DNA of 64,000 bases, taken from NCBI RefSeq assembly GCF_003149145.1, contig NZ_QGDQ01000007.1, positions 102,484-166,483 of the forward strand, read 5' to 3'. The notes under the pieces are model-generated. The model was not told the DNA's origin. It saw only the letters and a program-made list of their open reading frames with translations, and made no database searches. Below, piece by piece: positions 27,751 to 35,695 of the stretch; the first letter of the stretch is position 1, and each line of letters begins with the position of its first letter. The DNA comes from Quadrisphaera granulorum. GTDB lineage: Bacteria > Actinomycetota > Actinomycetes > Actinomycetales > Quadrisphaeraceae. Position numbers and translations under genes: made by a program.

Positions 27751-29120
27751 CGGGCAGCCCTGTCAAGCGAGGCCTGCGCCTTGGCGTTCGCGGCCTCGAG
27801 GAGCGACGCGGTGCTGGCCGGATCGACGCTGCCCTTGGCGAGCTCGGGCAGCGACTGGACGACGACGTTCTGCACGCCGTTCTGGACGTCGGCCCAGGCT
27901 CCCGTGAACGCCGTGGGCGTGGAGCCCTTCTCGGCAGCTGCCATGGGAGCGAGCACCGGGTTGGCGCTGGTCACCGCGGCCAGCGCCTCCTTGTTGGTGG
28001 GCAGGTTGCCGAAGTACGTGAACTGCGCCTGCTGGATCTCCGCGTCGGTGACGAGCTTGACGTACGCCAGCGCGAGGTCCTTGTTCGGCGTGTAGCTGGC
28101 AATCGCGAGGTTGTCACCGGAGACGATCGACTGCGCGGGCGGGGCGCCCGCGGGCCGCGAGGTCTGCCCGGGGGCGACATCGGGCAGCGGCGCGAAGGCG
28201 TACTTGCCCTTGACGGCGCCCTGGTCGAGGGCCGGTACGGCAGCGGCCGACGTCATCGGCAGGATCGCCGCCTTGCCGCCCGAGAAGGCCGCCAGCGCGT
28301 CACCGCTCTTCCAACCGACGGCCGCCGGGTCGACCACCTTGTGCTGGGTCAGCAGGCCGAAGTACTGGGCCACAGCGTTCTTCACCTGCTCGCTGTCGAG
28401 CTGGGCCTTCGTGAGGTCCTCGCTGACGTAGGAGCCACCGGTCTGCTCCGTGAACGCCCAGATGTACTTCCACGGGTCGTACCCGTCGGCGTAGGCGACG
28501 GCCATGCCGTACGTCCCGTCGGAGGTGAGCTTCGTGGCAGCGGCGATGAGGTCGTTCCAGGTGGTGGGGGGCGAGGCGATGCCGGCCGCCGTGAACATCT
28601 CGGTGTTGTAGGCGTACACGAAGGGGCGCGTCGCGCTGGGGATGCCGATCTGCTTGTCCTCGGAAGGGCCGGACATGCCGAAGGTCTCCGGGGAGAACTT
28701 CTCCCTGCCCCCGATGGCCTTCCAGTCGTCCGCGGACAGCTCCAGGAAGCCCCCGGTGCCGTAGGCGACCGGCGTGAAGGTGGTGCCGAGCTGGTAGACG
28801 TCGGGCCCGGTGCCCGCGACGATGGAGGCCTGGATCTTGGTGGTCTCCTCCGCGGAGTTGGAGAACGTCTCGATGGCCAGCGTCGCGCCGGTCGCGGCCG
28901 TGAAGGCGTCAGTGACCTGCTTGGACCACGCGGCGAACTGGGTCGGGTAGTTCGGCTGAGCAGCCACGAGCACGGTGAGCGTCTTGCCCTTGCCGTCGAC
29001 GGCGCCGGCGGCACCCGTCCCGGTGGAGCTGGACGAGTCCGAGCTGCCGCACGCAGCCAGGGCGGCAGTCGACGACGCGGCGAACGCAGCGAACAAGACC
29101 GAACGGCGAGAGAGCTGCAT
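27747..29120 (-). CDS. Carbohydrate ABC transporter substrate-binding lipoprotein
   Basis: Extracellular solute-binding protein of family 1, 457 residues. The N-terminus has a twin-Arg-like start (MQLSRRSVLFAAFAAS) and a lipoprotein Cys in AALAACGSSD followed by a Ser-rich linker. The mature part shows the two-lobe fold (LTVLVAAQPNYPTQFAAWSK; GTGPDVYQLGTTFTPVAYG). It heads the minus-strand operon binding protein-malF-malG-isomerase. A GTTGCC-N4-GTTGCC direct repeat lies 85 nt upstream of the ATG, linking the importer to the glucuronate and larEBC genes. The ligand is unknown; a uronate or a uronate-containing oligosaccharide is a reasonable guess. Confidence 0.93.
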   Translation of the reverse strand: MQLSRRSVLFAAFAASSTAALAACGSSDSSSSTGTGAAGAVDGKGKTLTVLVAAQPNYPTQFAAWSKQVTDAFTAATGATLAIETFSNSAEETTKIQASIVAGTGPDVYQLGTTFTPVAYGTGGFLELSADDWKAIGGREKFSPETFGMSGPSEDKQIGIPSATRPFVYAYNTEMFTAAGIASPPTTWNDLIAAATKLTSDGTYGMAVAYADGYDPWKYIWAFTEQTGGSYVSEDLTKAQLDSEQVKNAVAQYFGLLTQHKVVDPAAVGWKSGDALAAFSGGKAAILPMTSAAAVPALDQGAVKGKYAFAPLPDVAPGQTSRPAGAPPAQSIVSGDNLAIASYTPNKDLALAYVKLVTDAEIQQAQFTYFGNLPTNKEALAAVTSANPVLAPMAAAEKGSTPTAFTGAWADVQNGVQNVVVQSLPELAKGSVDPASTASLLEAANAKAQASLDRAAR

Positions 29121-29204
29121 GACGTTCTCCTTCCAGGGACGTGTCCACGTTGGCCCGTCCACCTGGCGGCGACGCTAGGGTCGGCGCAGAAACCGCCCCT
29201 CCGA

Positions 29205-29220
29205 GTTGCCGGAAGTTGCC
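29205..29220. promoter_or_regulatory. GTTGCC-N4-GTTGCC direct repeat upstream of the importer operon
   Basis: GTTGCCGGAAGTTGCC: two GTTGCC units exactly 10 bp apart, 85 nt upstream of the binding-protein ATG. One of six such sites in the window. Confidence 0.75.
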
Positions 29221-29247
29221 GAGCGTGATCCCAGGGGCGGTCCACGC

Positions 29248-30099
29248 TCAGATCAGGTGGCCGAACCCCAGCTCGACGAGGTTGTCCCGCGAGGTGCGTA
29301 GGCAGTCGAACGGGTCGCGTCCGTACTGCACGTCCTGCTCGATGAACAGGTGTTTCGCGCCGGCGTCGAGCGCAGCGGGCACCACCTCCACCCAGTCGAG
29401 GCTGCCCTCGCCGACCTCAGCGAACTGGACGAGGTCGGTGAAGGCGCGCTGGAAGGCCTCCGGGCCACCGCTGCTGACCTGCTCGAGCACCTCGGGGGTG
29501 GGTGCGGCGACGCGGTAGTCCTTGAGGTGGACCAGATCCACCCGTCCCGTGAGTTCCGTCAGAGTGCGCACGGGGTCCTTGCCGCCCCGCTGCACCCAGT
29601 GGACGTCGATCTCGAGCTTCAGCGTGGGTGCCTCGGCGCGAATCGTGTCGAGGAGGGTGATGCCGCCGCGGCGAGCGAACTCGACGTGGTGGTTGTGGTA
29701 GCTGAGGGTGATGCCTTCCTCGGCGAGACGGCGGGCGGCCTTCTCGGCCTGCCGGCTGGCCGCCACGAGCGCCTCGTGAGAGGTGAAGGCCGCCAGCGGC
29801 ATCATGCCGATCCGCACACGTTCGGCCCCCAGCGCACGGGCATCGGCGATGACCTTGTCCGCCGCGTCGAGCAGCGAGTCGTTAGGGCCCGGGCCGACGC
29901 CGGCCGACAGAGCTCCGAAGACGATGCCGAAGTCGTCTCCGGCTCGGCGCATCTGGTCGACGTTCTCCGGCGTCATGGGGATCTGGCTGACCTCCACGCT
30001 GCGGAACCCCAGCTCGTGGAGCCGGCGCAGCACCTCGCGCGGGCCGGTCTGCTCGACCTGCTCCTTGAGCATCATCATCTGCACGCCGATGGTCGACAT
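29248..30099 (-). CDS. Sugar phosphate isomerase/epimerase family protein
   Basis: TIM-barrel protein of 283 residues, cytoplasmic. Possible metal-ligand segments are ITLSYHNHHVEFA, LKLEIDVHWVQRGG, VDLVHLKDYRV and LFIEQDVQYGRDPFD; the last two are characteristic of the IolE/xylose-isomerase-like group acting on keto-sugars or keto-inositols. It is transcribed toward the importer operon and divergently from a Gfo/Idh dehydrogenase. The control region between them holds two GTTGCC-N4-GTTGCC sites. The pair suggests an oxidation/isomerisation route for an unusual sugar. Confidence 0.9.
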   Translation of the reverse strand: MSTIGVQMMMLKEQVEQTGPREVLRRLHELGFRSVEVSQIPMTPENVDQMRRAGDDFGIVFGALSAGVGPGPNDSLLDAADKVIADARALGAERVRIGMMPLAAFTSHEALVAASRQAEKAARRLAEEGITLSYHNHHVEFARRGGITLLDTIRAEAPTLKLEIDVHWVQRGGKDPVRTLTELTGRVDLVHLKDYRVAAPTPEVLEQVSSGGPEAFQRAFTDLVQFAEVGEGSLDWVEVVPAALDAGAKHLFIEQDVQYGRDPFDCLRTSRDNLVELGFGHLI

Positions 30100-30189
30100 C
30101 GCTCTCCTCGGTCTCGCTGGGTGACCTGCGGCCTCGTGCCACACCCCACGCGCCCCACCGTGCGCGCCGAGCGCGGTCACCCTTGTCCC

Positions 30190-30259
30190 GTTGCCAGGTG
30201 TTGCCAGGTGCCAGGTGCCAGGTCTCGGCCGTCGGACTCCTGCGGCAACAGGTGGCAAC
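30190..30259. promoter_or_regulatory. Two GTTGCC-N4-GTTGCC sites in a divergent control region
   Basis: Site one, GTTGCCAGGTGTTGCC at 30190-30205, is followed by two more GCCAGGT iterations. Site two, on the other strand, is GTTGCCACCTGTTGCC at 30244-30259. They lie between the isomerase (start 30099) and the Gfo/Idh gene (start 30326) and could serve both promoters. Confidence 0.75.
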
Positions 30260-30325
30260 CGCTCGCCCGGTGGCCTGGACCGCGGTGAAGGTGGGCAGCG
30301 CCCGCACCGCCTGACGAGGAGACCC

Positions 30326-31540
30326 ATGTCCGCCGTCCCCAGCCCCGCCTCCAGCGACACCGCCGTGCGCCTCGGCATCATCGGCACCGGCGCCGAGGGC
30401 ACCGTCTACGCGAACCTCATCCTCGAAGGGCGCGTTCCCGGCGCGGTGCTGGGCGCCGTCGCCGACGTCAGCCCTGAGCGGCGCATCGCCGCGAAGGAGC
30501 TGGGCGTGCCCGTGCACGACAGTGCGGACGCGCTGCTGGCCAGCGGTGACGTCGACGCCGTCGTCATCTGCGTGCCCCACTACCTGCACCCCGAGATCGC
30601 CATCGCCGCGCTGCGCGCGGGCGTCCACGTGCTGGTGGAAAAGCCCGCGGGCGTGCACACCTCGCAGGTGGACGAGCTCATCGAGGTGGCGCAGAGCCGC
30701 CCTGAGCTGACGTTCGCGATGATGTTCAACCAGCGCAACAACCCGCTGTACCGGCGCATCAAGGAGATCGTCGACGCCGGGGAGATCGGCGCCATCCGCC
30801 GCACCACCTGGGTCATCACGACGTGGTGGCGGCCGCAGGGCTACTACGAGCAGTCCGCCTGGCGCGCCACCTGGGGCGGCGAGGGCGGCGGCGTGCTCGT
30901 CAACCAGGCCCCGCACCAGCTGGACCTGTGGCAGTGGATCTGCGGTGTGCCGAAGTCCGTGTACTCCAAGGTGGCCTACGGGTTCCGGCGGAACATCGCC
31001 GTGGAGGACGAGGTCACCGCCGTCGTCGACTACGGCGACGGCGCCACCGGCGTCTTCGTCACCGCCGTCCACGACCTCGTCGGCACGGACAGGTTCGAGA
31101 TCCTCGGAGACCGCGGCAAGATCGTCGTCGAGGGGTCGAAGACCGCGACCGTGACGCGGCTCGTGGACGACGAGCGCGCCATCTCCGAGGGCCTCTCCCC
31201 CGAGCAGGTGCGCGGACTGTTCCGCGGCGGGTTCGACCCGACCGACTACTACACCCAGGAGATGCTGGAGTTCCCCACGGAGTTCTGGGCCCAGCACGCC
31301 GGGGTGATGGAGAACTTCGCCGCGAACATCCTCCGCGGCACGCCGCTCATCGCGCCGGGCAGCGACGGCATCCGCGGGGTGCGGCTGGCCAACGCCATCC
31401 ACCTGTCGAGCTGGCTCGGCGAGGAGGTGCCGCTCGACTTCGACGAGGACGTGTACCTGCGCGAGCTCAACGCGCGCATCCGCGCGGAGGGGATCTATCC
31501 CGAGCGCCACGCGCGTCTGGAGACCTCACCCCGTCCGTGA
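30326..31540 (+). CDS. Gfo/Idh/MocA-family dehydrogenase
   Basis: NAD(P)-dependent oxidoreductase of the glucose-fructose oxidoreductase/inositol dehydrogenase family, 404 residues. The N-terminal Rossmann domain shows RLGIIGTGAEGTVYA (about residues 15-29), and the catalytic Lys is in HVLVEKPAGVH (about 110). A C-terminal substrate domain follows, with the conserved GGGVLVNQAPHQLDLWQW (about 193-210). ATG 30326 follows GAGGAG. It is divergent from the TIM-barrel isomerase and shares its GTTGCC operator region. It probably oxidises a sugar or sugar acid; the substrate is unknown. Confidence 0.93.
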   Translation: MSAVPSPASSDTAVRLGIIGTGAEGTVYANLILEGRVPGAVLGAVADVSPERRIAAKELGVPVHDSADALLASGDVDAVVICVPHYLHPEIAIAALRAGVHVLVEKPAGVHTSQVDELIEVAQSRPELTFAMMFNQRNNPLYRRIKEIVDAGEIGAIRRTTWVITTWWRPQGYYEQSAWRATWGGEGGGVLVNQAPHQLDLWQWICGVPKSVYSKVAYGFRRNIAVEDEVTAVVDYGDGATGVFVTAVHDLVGTDRFEILGDRGKIVVEGSKTATVTRLVDDERAISEGLSPEQVRGLFRGGFDPTDYYTQEMLEFPTEFWAQHAGVMENFAANILRGTPLIAPGSDGIRGVRLANAIHLSSWLGEEVPLDFDEDVYLRELNARIRAEGIYPERHARLETSPRP

Positions 31541-31577
31541 TCATGGACGTTGTGCACAGCACCGACCGTGATCATGG
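31537..31577 (+). repeat. Two direct copies of the GTGATCATGG element
   Basis: GTGATCATGG at 31537-31546 and 31568-31577, each followed by a similar stretch (GACGTTGTGCAC, GAGTTGTGCGCAC). The first overlaps the end of the Gfo/Idh gene. Members of the dispersed family described in the findings. Confidence 0.75.
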
Positions 31578-31599
31578 GAGTTGTGCGCACGACGCAGAA

Positions 31600-31635
31600 C
31601 AGGGGCCCGCGCACCGATCGGTGTACGGGCCCCTG
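31600..31635 (+). terminator. Strong hairpin after the Gfo/Idh gene
   Basis: CAGGGGCCCG (31600-31609) pairs perfectly with CGGGCCCCTG (31626-31635). The inner segment holds the palindrome CACCGATCGGTG, so nearly the entire 36 nt can fold. It begins 60 nt after the stop and is a likely terminator. Confidence 0.6.
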
Positions 31636-31791
31636 CTCGTCATGGCGTCCCGCCCTGCGCCCCACGTCCGCACCGCCACCTCGGCCGTTGGATGTGGCGC
31701 TGACGTGCGTGATCATCGACGGTGCTGAGTCGGCAGGAGTGGACCGGCCCGACCGCATGCTCCTCCCGCCGAGACGGGTGCGACTGGCCCT

Positions 31792-31893
31792 CATCGATGC
31801 GCAGCTGGCCCCATCGATGCGCAGCTGGCCCCATCGACGCGACTCATGGGGCTAAGTGCGCACCCAAGGGGCTATCTGCGCGCTCAAGGGGCC
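31792..31893. repeat. Degenerate 20-bp tandem units
   Basis: Two full copies and a part of a 20-bp unit beginning CATCGATGCGCAGCTGGCCC (31792-31840) are followed by two copies of a related 20-bp unit starting GGGGCTA (31848-31887). They lie in the 500-bp gap between the convergent Gfo/Idh and symporter genes, where no gene is seen. The rest of the gap (31636-31791, 31894-31964) holds nothing recognisable. Confidence 0.6.
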
Positions 31894-31964
31894 GCCTGGG
31901 CACCGGGCGGCCGGCTCACGACACCGGCGGCCGGGAGTGGGTGGCTCCACGCCAGTCCCTGGAT

Positions 31965-32013
31965 GGCACAGGGCCACCCCGTGCCAGCGCTAGGCACGGG
32001 GTGGCCCTGTGCC
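31965..32013 (-). terminator. Perfect 21-bp hairpin after the symporter gene
   Basis: Arms 31965-31985 and 31993-32013 are perfectly complementary over 21 bp around the 7-nt loop AGCGCTA. It starts 30 nt beyond the stop of the GPH symporter gene. No T-run; stability alone suggests termination. Confidence 0.7.
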
Positions 32014-32042
32014 ACTCCCGAGAGGCCCGAGAGGGCGAGCGC

Positions 32043-33509
32043 TCAGCTCGCGATCGCGTCCGCCTCGGTGCGCGCGGCAAGCTTGCGCTGCTCGGTCTCG
32101 TTGCGGATCCTCCGGAACACCTCGTCCGTCAGCGGGTACTTGACGAAGATCAGCATGGCGATGACAGCGGCGGCAGCGGGCAGCAGACCCATGGTCGCCT
32201 TGATGGCGATGATGGCGCTCTCCGGCTGCACGGGGCTTGGTGTCACTGCGCTGGCGGCCACGTAGCCGCCCACGGCCAGCGCCCACGCGCCGAGCGCCCC
32301 GCCCAGAGACTGCGTGATCTTGCGAGTGAAGGAGAAGATCGCGTAGCTGGCACCCTCGCTGCGCCGTCCTGATTTCCACTCGCCGTACTCGACGGTGTCA
32401 GCCTCGAGGCCGAACATCACGGTGTTCATGAGGCTGGCGCCGACGCCCTTGACGGCGAGGGTGAGGAGCACGAGCCAGAACATGCTCGCCGGTGCGAAGA
32501 AGAGGCCCACCCCACCGACCACGGTGAACAGGCCGCAGTACTGGAACGTGGCCTTCTTGCCGAACCTCTCGACAATGGCGGGGATGAACGGCGTGATGAC
32601 CAGGGAGATGCCCACGTTGACGAGGGTCAGCAGACCCACCAGGCCGATGTCACCGAGCACGTACAGCGCGTAGAAGGCGGTGCTGCCCCCCACCGCGAAG
32701 TAGCCGATGAGGTAGAAGAAGCTCGACCCGCACAGGTACGCGAGCGGCTTGTTGTGCTTCAGGGTCGCGAACGTCTCCTTGATGGTGATGCGCGGCTGCG
32801 TACGGACCACCTGCTCGCGGCAGGCCCACGCGGTGAACCAGAACGCCGCAGTGCCGATGACGACGAACGCCAGCGTCACCTGGGTGAAGACGTTCTGCAC
32901 GGACTCCTGGTACGCCAGCAGGTCGCTGGAGCTCTCCACGGCGGCCTTCTGTGCGCGCAGCTCGCTGACGAAGTGCCCGACGACGAACGCCAGCACCACG
33001 CCACCGATGCCCGCCCCGAACGAACGCGCGGCGACGAGCTTGGCGCGCTCGCGCACCGACTGCGTCACCGCCGAGGCCAGCGAGCCGTAGGGGATGTTCA
33101 CCAGCGAGTACACGAGCCCGAGCACGGCGTACGTCGCGTAGGCGTAGACGAGCTTCAGGCCGTCGTCGAAGCTGGCCGGCACGTTGAACGTCAGGTAGCT
33201 CAGGAACAGCAGCGGCGCCGCGCCGAACATGAGGAACGGCCGGAACTTGCCCCACCGCGTCATGGTGCTGTCGACGATGCGTCCGGCGAGGAGGTCGGCG
33301 AAGGCGTCCCAGAGACGGACGACGAGGAACATCGTGCCGACGGCGGCGGCCGAGATCCCGGCGACGTCCGTGTAGTAGTAGAGCAGGAACGACGTGCTGA
33401 GGCTGAAGGCGAGGTTGCAGGCGAAGTCACCCGCCGCGTACCCGGCGACGGTCCGGCGGCGCAGCCGCCCCATCGACCGGAGCTCCTCCACCCGTGCGGG
33501 GTTGCCCAT
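32043..33509 (-). CDS. GPH-family sugar/uronide:cation symporter
   Basis: Membrane transporter of the glycoside-pentoside-hexuronide (MelB-like MFS_2) family, 488 residues, about 12 membrane segments. Family marks are YAAGDFACNLAFSLSTSFLL near the N-terminus, LWDAFADLLAGRIVDSTMTRWGKFRP in its first part (cation/sugar region DAFAD, about residue 65) and AARSFGAGIGG. ATG 33509 is chosen because the frame upstream runs through the operator and has no ribosome site, while GGAGACCCC precedes this ATG. A GTTGCC-type site lies 86 nt upstream. In this context uptake of glucuronate or a glucuronide is likely (inference). Confidence 0.93.
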   Translation of the reverse strand: MGNPARVEELRSMGRLRRRTVAGYAAGDFACNLAFSLSTSFLLYYYTDVAGISAAAVGTMFLVVRLWDAFADLLAGRIVDSTMTRWGKFRPFLMFGAAPLLFLSYLTFNVPASFDDGLKLVYAYATYAVLGLVYSLVNIPYGSLASAVTQSVRERAKLVAARSFGAGIGGVVLAFVVGHFVSELRAQKAAVESSSDLLAYQESVQNVFTQVTLAFVVIGTAAFWFTAWACREQVVRTQPRITIKETFATLKHNKPLAYLCGSSFFYLIGYFAVGGSTAFYALYVLGDIGLVGLLTLVNVGISLVITPFIPAIVERFGKKATFQYCGLFTVVGGVGLFFAPASMFWLVLLTLAVKGVGASLMNTVMFGLEADTVEYGEWKSGRRSEGASYAIFSFTRKITQSLGGALGAWALAVGGYVAASAVTPSPVQPESAIIAIKATMGLLPAAAAVIAMLIFVKYPLTDEVFRRIRNETEQRKLAARTEADAIAS

Positions 33510-33594
33510 GGGGTCTCCTCGGTGTGGTTCCCGGTCACCCTCGTCGGTGCCGGTGGAGTCGATGGAACGGCCTGCCCGGCGGAACAGCCCACCG

Positions 33595-33610
33595 CTTGCC
33601 AGCAGTTGCC
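33595..33610. promoter_or_regulatory. GTTGCC-type direct repeat upstream of the symporter
   Basis: CTTGCCAGCAGTTGCC, one mismatch to the GTTGCC-N4-GTTGCC consensus, 86 nt before the symporter ATG. Confidence 0.7.
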
Positions 33611-33628
33611 AAGCCCCCGCAGAACAAC

Positions 33629-33667
33629 GCCCCTGCATGATCACGTGAGTCGTGACCATGCAGGGGC
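33629..33667 (-). terminator. Hairpin after the larA-gntK operon
   Basis: GCCCCTGCATG (33629-33639) pairs perfectly with CATGCAGGGGC (33657-33667), 11 bp with a 17-nt loop, 17 nt beyond the gntK stop. The loop side contains ATGATCAC, related to the dispersed GTGATCATGG element. Confidence 0.6.
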
Positions 33668-33683
33668 GCAGGGGTGCAAGGAC

Positions 33684-34241
33684 TCAGGGCAGGCGGAGAG
33701 CCTTCATCACCGCGTCGGCGATGGCGTCGGGCGTGCCGGCGATGCCCAGCACGGCTCCCGCCTCGTCGTCCTCCAACGGCTCCAGGGTGGCCAGTTGGGA
33801 GTCGAGCAGCGCCGGCGGCATGAAGTGCCCGACGCGCCCTGAGATCCGGGCCCGGAGCTGCTCGACGGTGCCGTCGAGGTGCGCGAAGAGGACCTGCGCT
33901 TCGGCCTTCCGCAGCACATCGCGGTAATCGCGCTTGAGGGCGGAGCAGGTGAGCACGCAGTCGCTGGGTTGCGCGTCGATCCACGCGCGGACGTCGTCGA
34001 GCCAGGGCCAGCGGTCGTCGTCCGTGAGCGGCGTCCCGGACGCCATCTTGGCGACGTTGGCGGGCGGGTGCAGGTCGTCGGCTTCACCCAGCGGCCATCC
34101 CAGCCGCTCGGCGAGCAGACCCGCAATGGTCGACTTGCCGCAGCCGGCGACCCCCATGACGACGACGGCCCGGCGCGGGCCGTGCTCGTCCGCTTCCACA
34201 CCGGCGTCCTGACCAGAGCCATGGTCAGCAGACGCGCTCAT
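33684..34241 (-). CDS. gntK: Gluconokinase
   Basis: Thermoresistant-type gluconokinase (GntK/IdnK family), 185 residues, making 6-phosphogluconate from D-gluconate and ATP in the cytoplasm. The P-loop is GVAGCGKST (about residues 30-38), followed by family motifs EADDLHPPANVAKMASGTPL, DDRWPWLD and CSALKRDYRD, and GHFMPPALLDSQLATLE. A 20-residue hydrophilic N-terminal extension is present. The ATG overlaps the stop of the larA-like gene by 4 bp, so the kinase and epimerase are made together. That coupling argues that the epimerase makes gluconate. Confidence 0.95.
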   Translation of the reverse strand: MSASADHGSGQDAGVEADEHGPRRAVVVMGVAGCGKSTIAGLLAERLGWPLGEADDLHPPANVAKMASGTPLTDDDRWPWLDDVRAWIDAQPSDCVLTCSALKRDYRDVLRKAEAQVLFAHLDGTVEQLRARISGRVGHFMPPALLDSQLATLEPLEDDEAGAVLGIAGTPDAIADAVMKALRLP

Positions 34242-35584
34242 ACCTCGAGTCCCTTCGCGTCCGACCGCAGGCGGTACAGCACCTCACCGGCGTGAGGCTC
34301 GACGAAGGTGTCGGGATCGGCGGCCCACGCCTTGACGTCCACGGATCCGGGGTCGAGGTAGTTCAGTCCAACGGCCCGCACGACGTCCTCGGGAATGCCG
34401 GTGGCCAGGGTCACGGTGACGCGGTTGCGCTCGCCAAGTTCCGGGTCCCACGTGCCCTGTCCGCGCAGATGGGTGGAGTGGGCGAGGTCGCCCCAGGGCT
34501 GGTCGCGGAACCGCTCCCACTGGCCGGTGAAGTAGTCGCGGTTGTGGTACCCGATCTCGGTGATGTGCGGGTGCATCACCGAGACCTGCGTGATGTGCGG
34601 CGCGTACAGCACGACCTCGCCGCCGTCGGCGACGATCGGCTCCAGCTTGTAGAAGCCCTTGGCCGCCGTCCAGATGTCCTCGTACTTGGTCGGCATGATC
34701 GACAGCACGCGGCGCACCGGCGCGTCGACGTACGTCACGTGGGTCTGCGCCGACACCTCCGCGCACGCCGCCCACGCGTCCTCGGGGCTACCGAAGGCCG
34801 CCGCGTGGAGCACATCGGTGCCGGACGCGACCACCAGGCACAGCGCCAGCCGCTGCGCCGGGACCATCGAGGCGCACTCGTTGATGAGCGCCCGCACGGG
34901 CGTGACGCCGCGCGCACCGATCATCGCGGCGCTGGTGATGAGCGCGCCGACCCAGTGCGAGACGTCGATGACCTCCTGCCCGGAGACGCCAGGGAAGAAG
35001 TACTTGTTGCCGCCGGAGAAGCCCACCACCTCGTGGGGGAACACCGGCCCGATGACCAGCGCGACGTCGGCCTCGGCCACACGCCGGTTGATCTTCACCT
35101 CGACGGGCGTGTCCGTGAGCAGACCACCGGTGAGCTCACCGAGCCGCTCGGCGGTGATGGTGCCGAGCGTGGTGAAGGTCTCCGGCAGCCACGACTCGTG
35201 GTTCACCACCTCCCACCCCGGATAGGTCTCCTGCAGCCGACCCGGGGCGTACCCGAGGTGGCGGGCCAGCTGCTGCTCGCTCATGCCCTGGTGGGTGCCG
35301 AGGGCGATGACGACGACGACGGACGCCGCGCGCCCGGCCAGCGCGTCGCGCACCGCACCGAGCAGCAGTGGCAGGGGGCACGTGCGGGTGGCGTCGGGCA
35401 CCACGAGCGCGATGCTGCGACCGTCGACGTCGGCCCCCGCGAGGGACTTCGCGACGAACGCCGCGACGTCGGCCGAGGCCAGCCGCTGCCCCGGTCCGCC
35501 CAGGCGTGCTGCGCGGGTCGGGTCTCCGGGGTCGGTGCCGAAGGCGTCCTGCCACCCCGCTCGCACGTCGTCGTGATCGCTCAT
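34238..35584 (-). CDS. LarA-family nickel-dependent hydroxyacid racemase/epimerase, probable D-gluconate/D-mannonate 2-epimerase
   Basis: LarA-superfamily enzyme, 448 residues, using the nickel-pincer nucleotide cofactor. Seen: VVPDATRTCP (about 61-70), GTHQGMSE with His98, PHEVVGFSGGNKYFFPGV with His184 and Lys194, and DVSHW with His210. The Lys-10 and Lys+16 spacings equal those of lactate racemase (His174, Lys184, His200; catalytic His108). Known: some LarA homologues are D-gluconate 2-epimerases, others racemise lactate, malate or related acids. Inferred: coupling to gntK by a 4-bp overlap and divergence from uxaC-uxuB make C2 epimerisation of mannonate to gluconate the best guess. ATG 35584 is used; the long upstream frame is antisense to uxaC. 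A GTTGCC repeat lies 56 nt upstream. Confidence 0.85.
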   Translation of the reverse strand: MSDHDDVRAGWQDAFGTDPGDPTRAARLGGPGQRLASADVAAFVAKSLAGADVDGRSIALVVPDATRTCPLPLLLGAVRDALAGRAASVVVVIALGTHQGMSEQQLARHLGYAPGRLQETYPGWEVVNHESWLPETFTTLGTITAERLGELTGGLLTDTPVEVKINRRVAEADVALVIGPVFPHEVVGFSGGNKYFFPGVSGQEVIDVSHWVGALITSAAMIGARGVTPVRALINECASMVPAQRLALCLVVASGTDVLHAAAFGSPEDAWAACAEVSAQTHVTYVDAPVRRVLSIMPTKYEDIWTAAKGFYKLEPIVADGGEVVLYAPHITQVSVMHPHITEIGYHNRDYFTGQWERFRDQPWGDLAHSTHLRGQGTWDPELGERNRVTVTLATGIPEDVVRAVGLNYLDPGSVDVKAWAADPDTFVEPHAGEVLYRLRSDAKGLEV

Positions 35585-35639
35585 GAGACGGACTGTGCGG
35601 CGCCGCCGGCTGCCCTGACAAGACAGGCGGCCCGTCGGC

Positions 35640-35655
35640 GGCAACTCTCGGCAAC
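35640..35655. promoter_or_regulatory. GTTGCC-N4-GTTGCC site between larA-gntK and uxaC-uxuB
   Basis: On the minus strand GTTGCCGAGAGTTGCC, midway between the divergent starts at 35584 and 35696. A single site probably controls both operons. Confidence 0.78.
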
Positions 35656-35695
35656 TGGTGGCGGGGTGAGATGAGCAGCGGCTCAGGTTGACGCC

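Noticed and set aside
30181..30230. GCCAGGTG iterations as an independent tandem repeat
   Set aside because: They overlap and extend the GTTGCC operator site, so they are treated as part of that control region.
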